Source: Marilutibacter aestuarii (GTDB lineage Bacteria; Pseudomonadota; Gammaproteobacteria; Xanthomonadales; Xanthomonadaceae). From it: 64,000 nt of DNA. The translations under genes were made by a program, and so were the position numbers. Each line of letters begins with the position of its first letter. Positions within the stretch are counted from its first letter, which is position 1. A model generated the notes under the pieces. That model was not told the DNA's origin, ran no database searches, and saw only the letters and a program-made list of their open reading frames with translations. Positions 28,145 to 37,030 of the stretch are shown here, one piece after another. Location: NCBI RefSeq assembly GCF_006546775.1, contig NZ_VICE01000148.1, positions 1 to 64,000 of the forward strand, written 5' to 3'.

Positions 28145-28173
28145 TTGCGCATGGTTTCATTTGTAACTATAAA
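28145..28173 (+). promoter_or_regulatory. hppD promoter with MarR-type operator in the spacer
   Basis: TTGCGC (28145-28150), a 17-base spacer and TATAAA (28168-28173) form a good sigma-70 promoter toward hppD. The 20-bp sequence ATGGTTTCATTTGTAACTAT (28151-28170) is an imperfect dyad (7 of 10 pairs match; pattern AT.GTT.CA..TG.AAC.AT) that fills the spacer, so a bound repressor would block polymerase. Confidence 0.72.
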
Positions 28174-28312
28174 GGAGGGGCAGGCCCGGCCCGCCGCGAC
28201 CCCGATCATCCGGGGGCGGCCCCGAGCATACAACCCGTCCATTCGTGCCGGGCCCCGCCGGGGCGCGTGGCACTTCGGTCGCCTTTTTTCGCCTTTACTC
28301 CAGGAGTTCGCC

Positions 28313-29398
28313 ATGAGCGCCCAGCCCAACCTCGGCATGGAAGTCACCACCTTCGAGAACCCGATGGGGATCAACGGCTTCGAGTTCGTCGAATTCGCCG
28401 CGCCGGCGGGCGAGGGCGCGCGCATGCGCGCCTACCTCGAGAACCTGGGCTTCACCGCGGTCGCCCGGCACACCTCGCGCGACATCACGCTGTTCCGCCA
28501 GGGCACGATCAACTTCCTGCTCAACGAGTCGGCCGACTCCTTCGCGTCCGACTTCGCCGGCAAGCACGGCCCGTCCGCCTGCGGCTTCGCGATCCGCTTC
28601 CGCAAGCCGACCGCCGAGGTGCTCGAGCACGTGCTGGCCAACGGCGGCGAGAAGATCGACTTCAAGCCCGAGACCGGCGCGGTCGACGCGCGGGCGATCA
28701 AGGGCATCGGCGATTGCATGCTGTACCTCGTCGACGACGCCCAGGGCGACCTGTACGCGGACTACGAGCCGCTGCCCGGCGTGGACCAGCACCCGGCCGG
28801 TTTCGGGCTCACCTTCATCGACCACCTGACCCACAACCTGTTCCTGGGCAACATGCAGAAGTGGTCGGACTACTACGAGAAGCTGTTCAACTTCCGCGAG
28901 ATCCGCTACTTCGACATCAAGGGCGCCAAGACCGGCCTGCTGTCGAAGGCGATGACCGCGCCGGACGGCATCGTGCGCATTCCCCTCAACGAGTCCAGCG
29001 ACGAGAAGAGCCAGATCAACGAGTACCTGCGCGACTACAAGGGCGAGGGCATCCAGCACATCGCCCTGTTCACCGATGACATCTATGCCTCGGTCGAGAA
29101 GATGCGCGAGCGCGGCATCGAGTTCCTCGACACGCCCGACACGTACTTCGACGTGATCGAGCAGCGCGTGCCCGGTCACGGCGAGGACGTGCCGCGGCTG
29201 GCGCGAAACAAGATCCTGATCGACGCCGACCCGGAGACCAAGCAGCGCAAACTGCTGCAGATCTTCACCCAGAACGCATTCGGCCCGATCTTCTTCGAGA
29301 TCATCCAGCGCAAGGGCAACGAAGGCTTCGGCGAAGGCAACTTCCAGGCGCTGTTCGAGAGCATCGAGCGCGACCAGATGAAGCGCGGCGTGCTTTGA
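28313..29398 (+). CDS. hppD: 4-hydroxyphenylpyruvate dioxygenase
   Basis: A 361-residue Fe(II) enzyme of tyrosine degradation converting 4-hydroxyphenylpyruvate to homogentisate. It has the two-module VOC fold; iron ligands are expected in FIDHLTHN, IQHIAL and the C-terminal IFFEIIQRKGNEGFGEGNF, all present. The start follows CAGGAG. The product is the substrate of hmgA, encoded 600 bases downstream. Confidence 0.96.
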   Translation: MSAQPNLGMEVTTFENPMGINGFEFVEFAAPAGEGARMRAYLENLGFTAVARHTSRDITLFRQGTINFLLNESADSFASDFAGKHGPSACGFAIRFRKPTAEVLEHVLANGGEKIDFKPETGAVDARAIKGIGDCMLYLVDDAQGDLYADYEPLPGVDQHPAGFGLTFIDHLTHNLFLGNMQKWSDYYEKLFNFREIRYFDIKGAKTGLLSKAMTAPDGIVRIPLNESSDEKSQINEYLRDYKGEGIQHIALFTDDIYASVEKMRERGIEFLDTPDTYFDVIEQRVPGHGEDVPRLARNKILIDADPETKQRKLLQIFTQNAFGPIFFEIIQRKGNEGFGEGNFQALFESIERDQMKRGVL

Positions 29399-29414
29399 CG
29401 GCATGACGTCCTTG

Positions 29415-29440
29415 GCCCCTCTCCCCACGCGAGAGGGGTT
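29415..29440. repeat. CCCTCTCC-type palindrome, copy 1
   Basis: CCCCTCTCC and GAGAGGGG arms around a short loop just after hppD. One of four related copies in the window. Confidence 0.75.
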
Positions 29441-29464
29441 GGGTCGAGCGTGCGGTGCCCAGGG

Positions 29465-29830
29465 ATGAGCAACCCGCCATTGCCGACGAGGACACGGTCG
29501 TCCGCGAGGGGCCAGCAGACGGATCCGGAGCGGGCGCCATGGCGTCGGCTTCGCGCAGGCCAGCTCAGTGGACTCAGGTTACGCCGTCAGCATCCCGTTC
29601 CACCCTGCATCGTCGAGTTCTATTGCGAAGCGTTGAAGCTTGTAGTGGAGTTGGAGGGATCCCGGCATGACGCTGGGATGGATGCGGGGCGAACTCGCGA
29701 CCTGGAATCGAAGGGACTCACCGTCATGGGGTTCTGGGAAAGCGAGGCGCTTGCGCAACCGGAAGCGGTGATCGAGGCAACCTTGCGCTTCGCCGGCCGG
29801 CGAACCCTCACCCCCTCCCCTCTCCAGTAG
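29465..29830 (+). pseudogene. Degenerate DUF559 endonuclease-like protein
   Basis: The 121-residue frame spans most of a DUF559 (Vsr-like fold) domain: QQTDPERAPWRRLRAGQLSG, LRLRRQHPVPPCIVEFYC, LKLVVELEGSRHDAG and [19 protein letters not shown]. Compared with the family pattern it has several non-conservative changes, a short deletion in the QHAE-DAART region and no clear ribosome site. The family also ends before the repeat-derived tail ([10 protein letters not shown]). It is probably decaying, though the frame is intact. A second C-terminal fragment follows. Confidence 0.6.
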
Positions 29831-29838
29831 GGAGAGGG
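29814..29838. repeat. CCCTCTCC-type palindrome, copy 2
   Basis: CCCCTCTCC and GGAGAGGG-like arms at the end of the DUF559-like frame. Confidence 0.7.
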
Positions 29839-29861
29839 CTGACTCCAGCGAGATGTCCTCA

Positions 29862-29954
29862 TGCTGCATTCCTGGAACAACGAGACCCTGTATCAGCCTG
29901 AAAGCGTGGTCGCGGCGACGTTCAACACCCTCGGCCGCCGGCCCCTCACCCCTT
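29862..29954 (+). pseudogene. Second DUF559 C-terminal fragment
   Basis: The translation [20 protein letters not shown] matches the end of the DUF559 domain (usually FWNNEVL...EGVLEAI) and is followed by the same repeat-derived RRPLTPSPL tail as the preceding fragment. The N-terminal part is missing. It looks like the remnant of another copy joined by recombination between the flanking palindromes. Confidence 0.6.
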
Positions 29955-29978
29955 CCCCTCTCCCGGCCGGAGAGGGGT
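29955..29978. repeat. CCCTCTCC-type palindrome, copy 3
   Basis: CCCCTCTCCCGG and CCGGAGAGGGG, nearly perfect complementary arms, 20 bases before hmgA. Confidence 0.8.
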
Positions 29979-29999
29979 AACACGAGCGAGACTTTGGCC

Positions 30000-31301
30000 A
30001 TGTCCGTCAAGAGCAACGGTTACCAGTCCGGCTTCGGCAACGAGTTCGCCACCGAAGCCCTGCCCGGCACCCTGCCGGTCGGGCGCAACTCGCCGCAGCG
30101 GGTCGCGCACGGCCTGTATGCCGAACAGTTGTCCGGCACCGCCTTCACCGCCCCCCGCAGCGAGAACCGCAGGAGCTGGCTCTATCGGATCCGGCCGGCG
30201 GCGATGCACGGTCGCTTCGAGCTGATCCAGCAGCCGCGCCTGCACAGCCGCTTCGGCGACGGGCCGGTGACGCCGGACCAGCTTCGCTGGAATCCCATGC
30301 CCATGCCCGAGGCGGCGACGGACTTCCTCGACGGCCTGTTCACCATGGCCGGCAACGGCTCGCCCGCCGCCCAGCACGGGATCGGCGTGCACGTATACGC
30401 CGCGAACCGCGACATGGACGGACGCTACTTCTACGACGCCGACGGCGAGCTGCTGGTCCTGCCGCAGGAAGGCCGCCTGCGCATCGCCACCGAGATGGGC
30501 GTGCTCGAGGTCGAGCCGCAGGAGATCGCAGTGATCCCGCGCGGCGTGCGCTTCAGCGTGGCCCTGCCCGACGGGCAGGCCCGAGGCTATGTCTGCGAGA
30601 ACTTCGGCGCATCGCTCAAACTGCCCGACCTGGGTCCGATCGGCAGCAACGGCCTGGCCAATCCGCGCGACTTCCTCGCCCCGAACGCGGCGTTCGAGGA
30701 CCGCGAGGGCGATTTCGAGCTCGTCGCCAAGTTCCAGGGCCATCTGTGGCGCGCCGCCATCGGCCACTCGCCGTTGGACGTGGTCGCCTGGCACGGCAAC
30801 TACACGCCGTACAAGTACGACCTGCGCCGGTTCAACACGATCGGCTCGATCAGCTACGACCACCCCGACCCGAGCATCTTCCTGGTACTGCATTCGCCCA
30901 GCGATACGCCGGGGACGAGCAACCTGGACTTCGTGATCTTCCCACCGCGCTGGCTGGTGGCCCAGGACACGTTCCGGCCGCCGTGGTTCCATCGCAACAT
31001 CGCCAGCGAGTTCATGGGCCTGATCCACGGCGTCTACGACGCCAAGGCCGATGGCTTCTCGCCCGGCGGCGCGTCGCTTCACAACTCGATGACCGGGCAT
31101 GGGCCCGACGCAGCGACCTTCGAGAAGGCGAGCGCCGCGGATCTGTCCAGGCCCGATGTGATCGAGGGCACGATGGCCTTCATGTTCGAGTCGCGGGCGG
31201 TGATCCGTCCCACCGCGCAGGCGCTGGAGGCCGCACACCGGCAGCGCGACTACCAGGCGTGCTGGGCCGGCCTGGGCAAGCACTTCGCGCCCCCGGCCTG
31301 A
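30000..31301 (+). CDS. hmgA: Homogentisate 1,2-dioxygenase
   Basis: A 433-residue Fe(II) dioxygenase cleaving homogentisate to maleylacetoacetate. [19 protein letters not shown] at the N-terminus and [32 protein letters not shown] and EFMGLIHG in the C-terminal half are family signatures and carry the iron ligands. The ATG at 30000 is chosen because the family N-terminus begins a few residues later. It acts directly after HppD; the maleylacetoacetate isomerase and fumarylacetoacetase genes are not nearby. Confidence 0.95.
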   Translation: MSVKSNGYQSGFGNEFATEALPGTLPVGRNSPQRVAHGLYAEQLSGTAFTAPRSENRRSWLYRIRPAAMHGRFELIQQPRLHSRFGDGPVTPDQLRWNPMPMPEAATDFLDGLFTMAGNGSPAAQHGIGVHVYAANRDMDGRYFYDADGELLVLPQEGRLRIATEMGVLEVEPQEIAVIPRGVRFSVALPDGQARGYVCENFGASLKLPDLGPIGSNGLANPRDFLAPNAAFEDREGDFELVAKFQGHLWRAAIGHSPLDVVAWHGNYTPYKYDLRRFNTIGSISYDHPDPSIFLVLHSPSDTPGTSNLDFVIFPPRWLVAQDTFRPPWFHRNIASEFMGLIHGVYDAKADGFSPGGASLHNSMTGHGPDAATFEKASAADLSRPDVIEGTMAFMFESRAVIRPTAQALEAAHRQRDYQACWAGLGKHFAPPA

Positions 31302-31317
31302 CGCGGCACCGGCGGCG

Positions 31318-31917
31318 TCAGGCGTCGGCGGCCATCGCCGCGCCGGGGGCATGCGGCAGGCGTGCCAGCAGCGCCTCGGGAGTGATCTCCCGCAGGCGCT
31401 CGACCACCCGCTGGGTGTAGGACGGGTTGCAGGTGGCGGCGATGCAATCGAGCGACTCCGCGATCGCGTCCATGATCGCCTCCGATTCCCGACACGTCTG
31501 CAACAGCGCAGCCTGCGCCACCGCCTCCGGGTTGCGCTGCAACTGCAGCAGGCCGATCACGTACATCTTCGCAGCGACCACCGACCGCCGGCGCGCCAAC
31601 CCCGCGTCCGCCCCGGGCGGATGCCGCCCGCCGCCCGGGTCGGGCGTGGATGGCACGCTCGCCTGGGACGGCCTGCGTTCCCCGCGGAGCGCCGTCAGCG
31701 CCTGGCCCAGCACGCCCCGGGGGGGCGCGACACCGCTCAGGTACTCCTCCGCCAGCAGGCGGCGCACGGCCGCCGTTGCCTCGATGCCGAGCAGCCCCCG
31801 CACCTGGTCGAGCGTGCGGTTGCCGTCGCAGATGATGAGGACCCGGCGCTCGAAGGCAGTGAGCGCATCGGAGCGGTCGGACAGCGCTGCGTGCGCCCTC
31901 GGCGTCTTGTTGAGCAT
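31318..31917 (-). CDS. Hypothetical protein with possible winged-helix N-terminus
   Basis: A 199-residue protein. Residues about 20-60 (FERRVLIICDGNRTLDQVRG) resemble a small helix-turn-helix found at the start of uncharacterised xanthomonad proteins. A disordered Pro/Gly/Arg-rich stretch (75-110) follows, then a helical C-terminal domain with LQLQRNPEAVAQAALLQTCR and CIAATCNPSYTQRVVERL. No known family is recognised. The ATG at 31917 excludes the long non-conserved upstream frame. It is convergent with hmgA. Confidence 0.6.
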   Translation of the reverse strand: MLNKTPRAHAALSDRSDALTAFERRVLIICDGNRTLDQVRGLLGIEATAAVRRLLAEEYLSGVAPPRGVLGQALTALRGERRPSQASVPSTPDPGGGRHPPGADAGLARRRSVVAAKMYVIGLLQLQRNPEAVAQAALLQTCRESEAIMDAIAESLDCIAATCNPSYTQRVVERLREITPEALLARLPHAPGAAMAADA

Positions 31918-32122
31918 CAAAGCGGCGATCCCCCTGTTGGCGCGTCCGGACCTTACACGCGCGCGGTGAAATCGCGATGACACGGGCTCTTCGACGCGTT
32001 TGCGCACGCCGGCGTGGCGGCTCCACGCCGGCTGCACAAGCGTTCGGGGTAGGCTGTGCGTCGATATCCGCCCCGGCTGCCTGCCGGTGCCCGGGGCGGT
32101 CCCGCGATCCACGAGGTATCCG

Positions 32123-32806
32123 ATGAAGTCCTGGGCCACGATCGTTCTCTCCCTCCTGGCGGTGCTTGCACTGGCGGCCTGCAATGCTCCCGAGACCACC
32201 GACGCTCCGGGCGCGGGGGAGGGCGCATCGACCGCGTCGCCGGCCGACGAGGCGCCCGATGCGGCGGCGCCCACGCTCGACGACCAGCCCAGCGAAGACG
32301 TGCCGCCGGCCACCGCATCGGCCCTGCTGCCGCCGCCGCCGCGGCAAGGCGGCATCGCGCGACTGGACGGCTACGGACCCCTTCGCGTGGGCATGACGGC
32401 CGAGGAGGTCGAGGCCGCCTGGGACGAGGACACGCCGCTGGGCGGCGCCGGCGCGCCCACCGGTGGTGCGTGCTACTACCTGTTCCCGGGCACCGATGCG
32501 GCCCGGGCGCCCGTTGCGTTCATGATCGAGAACGACACGTTCGTCCGCTACGACGCGCGCAGCGAGACACTGGAGGCACCCGGCGGCGGCCACATCGGCG
32601 ACACCGCCGACGACATCCGCCAGCGCCATGCCGGCAAGGTCGAGTCGCGCCCGCACAAGTACGTCGAGGGCGGCGAGTACCTGCGCGTCACCGGCGTATC
32701 GGGCCAGCCGGGCGTGCTCGTGTTCGTCGTCGATGCCGATGGCCGCGTGACCGGCTGGCACGTCGGCCAGGCGCCGCAGGTCGACTATGTCGAAGGCTGT
32801 TCCTGA
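32123..32806 (+). CDS. Hypothetical lipoprotein
   Basis: A 227-residue protein with a lipoprotein signal peptide ending in the lipobox LAAC. A Pro/Ala/Asp-rich linker (about 22-70) leads to a compact domain (75-227) starting GYGPLRVGMTAEEVEAAWDE, which resembles the helix-turn-strand of many BamE/SmpA-like and related uncharacterised envelope domains. Four cysteines include the lipidated one and CYYLF. ACGAGG precedes the ATG. Function unknown. Confidence 0.7.
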   Translation: MKSWATIVLSLLAVLALAACNAPETTDAPGAGEGASTASPADEAPDAAAPTLDDQPSEDVPPATASALLPPPPRQGGIARLDGYGPLRVGMTAEEVEAAWDEDTPLGGAGAPTGGACYYLFPGTDAARAPVAFMIENDTFVRYDARSETLEAPGGGHIGDTADDIRQRHAGKVESRPHKYVEGGEYLRVTGVSGQPGVLVFVVDADGRVTGWHVGQAPQVDYVEGCS

Positions 32807-32860
32807 TTCCGCGGGTATCCTCGTGCAGGATTACCCGATCGTCCTCCTGGGGAGCCGCGC

Positions 32861-33814
32861 ATGACCACCGCCATCGTGATGTTCGCCCTGGGCCTGGCCC
32901 TGCTCGCGCTCGGGGGCGACTCGATCGTCAAGGGTGCCTCCGGCCTGGCCCAGCGCCTGGGCCTGTCGCCTTTCGTGGCGGGCCTGCTGCTGGTCGCCTT
33001 CGGTACCTCCCTGCCCGAACTCGCCGTCAACCTGCAGGCCGTGCTGGCCGGCGAGCAGGCGCTGGCGCTGGGCAATGCGATCGGCAGCAACATCGTCAAT
33101 TTCGGCCTCACGCTGGGCGCGGCCGCCCTCGCCGCGCCCCTGCTGGTGCGATGGCGCGCGCTGTCGCCGATGCTGCTGCTCCTGTTGCTGGGCACGCTGC
33201 TGGTGATCGCCTTCAGCCTGGACGGTGCGCTCGGGCGCCTGGAGGGCGCCGGCATGCTGGTCGCCTTCGTCGCCGTGGTCGCGTTCGCCCTGGTGCGGAC
33301 CCGGCGGGAGGCACCGGAGGTGCAGGACGCCATATCCGCCTACGCGCGCACCCAGACCGGCCTGGGCCTGAACCTCATCCGTTTCGCGGTGGCCGCGGTC
33401 CTGCTCTACTTCGGCGCGCGTCTCGTCGTCCAGAACGCCGCGCCCATCGGCGCGGCGATGGGGATGACGCCGCTGCTGACCGGCCTGCTGCCGGTGGCGA
33501 TCGCGACCGCATTGCCGGAAATGGCCGCCGCCATCGCCGCGGCGCGGCGCGGGCAGGGCGACATGGTCGCCGGCCATGTGATCGGCTCCAGCCTGTTCAA
33601 CCTGCTGGTCGTGCTCGGCGCGATGGCGGTCTGGCAACCCGTGCCGATGGCGGCCTCGTTCGTCCACTTCGAACTGCCGGCGGCGCTGCTGTTCGCGCTG
33701 ATGCTGGTGCCGATGCTTCGCGGCGACCTGCGCATCAGCCGGGCCGAGGGCGGCATCCTGATGCTGGGCCTGCTGGGCTGGATCGCGATGGAGCTGGTGT
33801 CGCTCTACGCCTGA
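32861..33814 (+). CDS. Calcium/sodium antiporter, CaCA family
   Basis: A 317-residue inner-membrane exchanger with about 10 helices in two inverted repeats. The ion-binding alpha repeats are FGTSLPELAVN (first half) and IATALPEMAAA (second half), each with the central glutamate, and GNAIGSNIVNFGL and GHVIGSSLFNLLV follow them. This is the YrbG-like K+-independent branch. It exports Ca2+ in exchange for Na+ or H+. Its last 10 bases overlap the convergent ATP-grasp gene. Confidence 0.9.
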   Translation: MTTAIVMFALGLALLALGGDSIVKGASGLAQRLGLSPFVAGLLLVAFGTSLPELAVNLQAVLAGEQALALGNAIGSNIVNFGLTLGAAALAAPLLVRWRALSPMLLLLLLGTLLVIAFSLDGALGRLEGAGMLVAFVAVVAFALVRTRREAPEVQDAISAYARTQTGLGLNLIRFAVAAVLLYFGARLVVQNAAPIGAAMGMTPLLTGLLPVAIATALPEMAAAIAAARRGQGDMVAGHVIGSSLFNLLVVLGAMAVWQPVPMAASFVHFELPAALLFALMLVPMLRGDLRISRAEGGILMLGLLGWIAMELVSLYA

Positions 33815-34791
33815 GGGCCGGCCGGATCGGGTTCCGGCGAGGCCGCCTGGGCGAATGCGGTGCGTACGTAAGCGGCGCGTTCGATGGCCCCCAGCGCCAT
33901 GTCGGCGTCGCGATCGACGATTTCCAGGCGCTCGCGAAGGCCGCGCCGGTTGGCGACCTGGATCGCAAGGCCCGGCCTCGCGTTGAGTTCCAGGATCAAG
34001 GGGCCACGATCGCGGTCGATGACGATGTCGACGCCCAGGTAGCCCAGTCCGGTCAACTCGAAGCCCCCGGCCGACAGCTCCAGGATGCGGTCCCAGCCGG
34101 GGATGGCGACGCCCTCCAACGGCTCCATCGAATCGGGGTGGCGGTCGACCGGCTGCCCGTGCCAGACGCCGTGCGTGGTCCGGCCGCTGGCGATGTCGAT
34201 CCCGGTGCCCACCGCCCCCTGGTGCAGGTTGGCCTTGCCGCCCGAGTTGCGGGTGGGCAGGCGCAGCATCGCCAGCACCGGGAAGCCACGATGGACGATC
34301 ACCCGGACATCCGGCACGCCCAGGTGCGAGATCGTGTTGAACACGGCATCGGGCTTGACCCGGTACTCGATCATCGCGCGATCGGGCCGGCCGCCGAAGC
34401 TGTACATGCCCGAGAGGATGTTGCCCAGGTGGTAGACGATGTCCTCGCGCGTCATGCGCGTGCCGTTGATCTTCAGGTAGCCGTCGCCGAGGCGGCCGGA
34501 CACCACCACGATGCCGTCGCCGCCGGCGCCGCAGGCCGGCTTGATCACGAAATCCTCGCGGCCATCGAGCATGCGCTCGAAGCCGCGGGCGTCGTGGTAG
34601 CTGGAGACCACGCCATAGAGCTCGGGCACCGCCAGCCCGGCGTCCAGTGCCAGCTGCTTGGTCAGCAGCTTGTCGTCGACGCGCGGATACAGGCGGCGAG
34701 GGTTGCGCCGCGCGATGTAGAGCGCGTTGCGCGCGTTCATGCTCAGCACGCCGGCGCGGCGCAGTTCGCTGGGCAGCGCGAACCACCTCAT
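33805..34791 (-). CDS. Alpha-L-glutamate ligase-like ATP-grasp protein
   Basis: A 328-residue ATP-grasp enzyme related to RimK. Key segments are MNARNALYIARRNPRRLYPR, FVIKPACGAGGDGIVVV (nucleotide-binding loop) and the C-terminal metal and ATP segment GVDIVIDRDRGPLILELNAR. Members are thought to form an amide or peptide bond using an amino-acid substrate such as glutamate. It is the third gene of a tightly coupled operon (ATGA overlap with the transglutaminase-7TM gene), a conserved three-gene association in proteobacteria. Its substrate here is unknown. Confidence 0.88.
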   Translation of the reverse strand: MRWFALPSELRRAGVLSMNARNALYIARRNPRRLYPRVDDKLLTKQLALDAGLAVPELYGVVSSYHDARGFERMLDGREDFVIKPACGAGGDGIVVVSGRLGDGYLKINGTRMTREDIVYHLGNILSGMYSFGGRPDRAMIEYRVKPDAVFNTISHLGVPDVRVIVHRGFPVLAMLRLPTRNSGGKANLHQGAVGTGIDIASGRTTHGVWHGQPVDRHPDSMEPLEGVAIPGWDRILELSAGGFELTGLGYLGVDIVIDRDRGPLILELNARPGLAIQVANRRGLRERLEIVDRDADMALGAIERAAYVRTAFAQAASPEPDPAGPQA

Positions 34792-36317
34792 CGCGGCTTG
34801 CCCGCCGCCAGCGCGCGGAAGCGCAGCAGCTCGCTGAGCCGGTAACCGGTGTAGCGGCCCATCATCAGGGTGAAGGCGAGCACCAGCAGCAGCACTTCCG
34901 GGAACACGAAGACGAAGTACTCCACGCGCTCGTTGTACATCGCCAGGTAGCAGGCGATCGCGACCACGAGGCTGCCCACCGCCTGGGTGATCGCGTCGGC
35001 CGGGCCATGCTCCTCCCAGACGATGGAGATGCGCTCGATGGTCATCGCCATGATCACCATGGGGAACAGCGCCACCGACAGGCCGATGTCGAACTCCAGC
35101 CGGTAGGACAGCATGCTGACCAGCAGCATCAGCAGGATCACCACGATCACCACCACCGCCAGCCGCGGTACCAGCAGCAGCTTGAGGTGCTCCAGGTAGA
35201 AGCGCACCGCCAGGCCCATCGTCACGATCACCGAGAACAGCAGCACGCCGGAGGCCAGGTCGGTCTCGCGGAAGGCCAGTGAGATGAGCACCGGCATGAA
35301 CGTGCCGAAGGTGCGCACGCCGATGACGTTGCGCAGGATCACGATCAGGAGGATGCCGATCGGCACGAGCAGCAGCGACGCGTATACGTTCTGCACGTGC
35401 ACGGGCAGGGTGGACAGCGAATAGCTCATGATCGGCGAGTCGATCAGCTCGCCCTTGCGGCCGACCATGTCCAGCGCCGGTTCGAGCTTGCGGCTGGTGG
35501 AGAACTGCAGCTCGGCGTGGCGGGCGTTCTCGACCGAAAACAAGGGCGCGTCGCCGTGCCACCACACCAGCAGGTCCGGCGGGTAGCCGTGCGAGGCATC
35601 GGCCGGGTTGATCGGGATCCAGCGCTCGCCGTTGTTGACCTCCAGCCAGGGCTCGGGCACGGGGTCGCGCACGCCCTCGGACAGGCGCAGGCCCCATACC
35701 ATCCGCGCCGGGATGTGCGCGCCGGCGAGGATGTGGATCGCCGCGCGCGTCACGGCCTCGCGCGAGGCGGGCTGCGGGAGCAGCAACTGCACGTTCTCGT
35801 CGGGCGACGGACTGGCGAGCATCTTGACCAGCAGCGATGAGAACGTCGCGATGTCGGCCGACTTGCTGCGCACCTCGTCGAGGATCGCCTGCACCGCTTC
35901 GCTTTCCAGCCCCTCGTACTCGGGCGTCTCCTCGAGCGCGGGCACGGCCTCGGGCTCGACTTCGCGCGAGTGCCGCGCCACCGTGGCCCGGTAATACAGC
36001 GCCTGCTGTCCGCTCGCGCGGCGGATGCTCCACAATGCCAGGCGATTGTCACCGCGGGTTTCGGTCTGCACGCCGTATCCGCGCGAGACGAAGTTCTCGT
36101 CCAGGACGATGAAGCCCTCCGGCTCGGCCGGGATGGCGAGTTCGGCCTTGATCGCGCTGTTCTCGGGCTCGAAGCCGAGCCGGGCCTCGATCACCCAGCT
36201 CTCGACCTGGTCGGACGGACTCAACGGATAGCCGAGCACGCGCGCCTTGTACCCGATCAGGCCGATCGCGGTGATCGCCAGCAACGCGGCGAGGATCCTC
36301 AGGTGCCAGCGTTTCAT
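34788..36317 (-). CDS. Inactive transglutaminase fused to a 7TM domain (UUP1 family)
   Basis: A 509-residue inner-membrane protein. A signal-anchor helix (about 7-24) precedes a periplasmic region with an inactive transglutaminase-like fold (about 140-260; AAIHILAGAHIPARMVWGLR, EPWLEVNNGERWIPINPADA), followed by seven membrane helices (about 310-495). It overlaps the upstream protease gene and the downstream ATP-grasp gene by 4 bases each. Comparative genomics links this trio; the transglutaminase domain may bind a peptide or peptidoglycan-like ligand. Confidence 0.85.
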   Translation of the reverse strand: MKRWHLRILAALLAITAIGLIGYKARVLGYPLSPSDQVESWVIEARLGFEPENSAIKAELAIPAEPEGFIVLDENFVSRGYGVQTETRGDNRLALWSIRRASGQQALYYRATVARHSREVEPEAVPALEETPEYEGLESEAVQAILDEVRSKSADIATFSSLLVKMLASPSPDENVQLLLPQPASREAVTRAAIHILAGAHIPARMVWGLRLSEGVRDPVPEPWLEVNNGERWIPINPADASHGYPPDLLVWWHGDAPLFSVENARHAELQFSTSRKLEPALDMVGRKGELIDSPIMSYSLSTLPVHVQNVYASLLLVPIGILLIVILRNVIGVRTFGTFMPVLISLAFRETDLASGVLLFSVIVTMGLAVRFYLEHLKLLLVPRLAVVVIVVILLMLLVSMLSYRLEFDIGLSVALFPMVIMAMTIERISIVWEEHGPADAITQAVGSLVVAIACYLAMYNERVEYFVFVFPEVLLLVLAFTLMMGRYTGYRLSELLRFRALAAGKPR

Positions 36318-36880
36318 GCGCGCGCCGTCGCCCTGGCGTCACGCCCGTCGGTCCCGGGGTCGCGCGCGCCCTGCCGGTTGCAGGTGGGGCGCTGGATGAA
36401 GGTCTCGCCCGGATCGACGAGGATCACGCCCTCCATGTAGTTGCGTCCCACCAGCACCGGGTAGACGAACGAACTGCGGTCGACGAGGGTGAACTCTTCC
36501 TTGCGGTTCACGTGGCCCACGCACATGCGCATCTCCACCACCGGGCGGCGCTGGGTGGAACCGTCGTGACGGCGGATGCGGACGTGGCGGACCAGGCGCG
36601 CCTCGAAGGTTTCCTCGACGTCGTGGTCCTCGTCGCGGACCACGAAGCGCACGTGGCGCTTGCCGTCCTTCTTGAATTCCTCGATGTCCTCGGCGGTGAG
36701 CGAGGACGTCGTCGCGCCGGTGTCCAGCTTCGCCTTCAGGCGCAGCGGACCGCGTCCAACGTCGACCCACTCGATCCAGCCAAGGATGTCCTTGCGGGTC
36801 GCGGTGTCTTCGGCCGCGGCCACGGGCGATGTCGCCAGCAGGCAGGCGGCGCAGAGGCTCAACAGGGCTCGGTGGATCAT
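36314..36880 (-). CDS. Retropepsin-like ATP-dependent zinc protease family protein
   Basis: A 188-residue exported protein. The signal peptide ends near VAAAED. The core is a retropepsin-like fold with the catalytic-type motif DTGATTSS (53-60), then VEMRMCVGH and VLVGRNYMEGVILVDP, matching the family named ATP-dependent zinc protease (DUF785). It should act in the periplasm. ATG 36880 follows GGAG by 5 bases and is preferred to the GTG at 36886. It is the first gene of the operon with the 7TM and ATP-grasp genes. Confidence 0.85.
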   Translation of the reverse strand: MIHRALLSLCAACLLATSPVAAAEDTATRKDILGWIEWVDVGRGPLRLKAKLDTGATTSSLTAEDIEEFKKDGKRHVRFVVRDEDHDVEETFEARLVRHVRIRRHDGSTQRRPVVEMRMCVGHVNRKEEFTLVDRSSFVYPVLVGRNYMEGVILVDPGETFIQRPTCNRQGARDPGTDGRDARATARA

Positions 36881-37030
36881 CGGCACTCCGTGCGGGATGG
36901 GTGTGGCGGGTCAAACGCGCAATGCTACTGCGCCGAAGGCCGGATTTCGGCCCGGCACGGGGTGCAATCTACCCGAAATGTGCATCCGGTCGGTGCCGGG
37001 ACGGCGAAACTGCGGACCCGGCCGCTCCGC

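Noticed and set aside
29399-29999. Insertion sequence between hppD and hmgA
   Set aside because: No transposase motif or terminal inverted repeats with target duplication; the content is DUF559 fragments and short palindromes.
32056-34845. 929-residue plus-strand ORF over lipoprotein, exchanger and ATP-grasp genes
   Set aside because: It covers three genes with clear domains in other frames and has no domain of its own.
33805-36033. 742-residue fusion of the ATP-grasp protein with an upstream region
   Set aside because: Only residues after the ATG at 34791 are conserved; the upstream part is out of frame with the transglutaminase-7TM gene.
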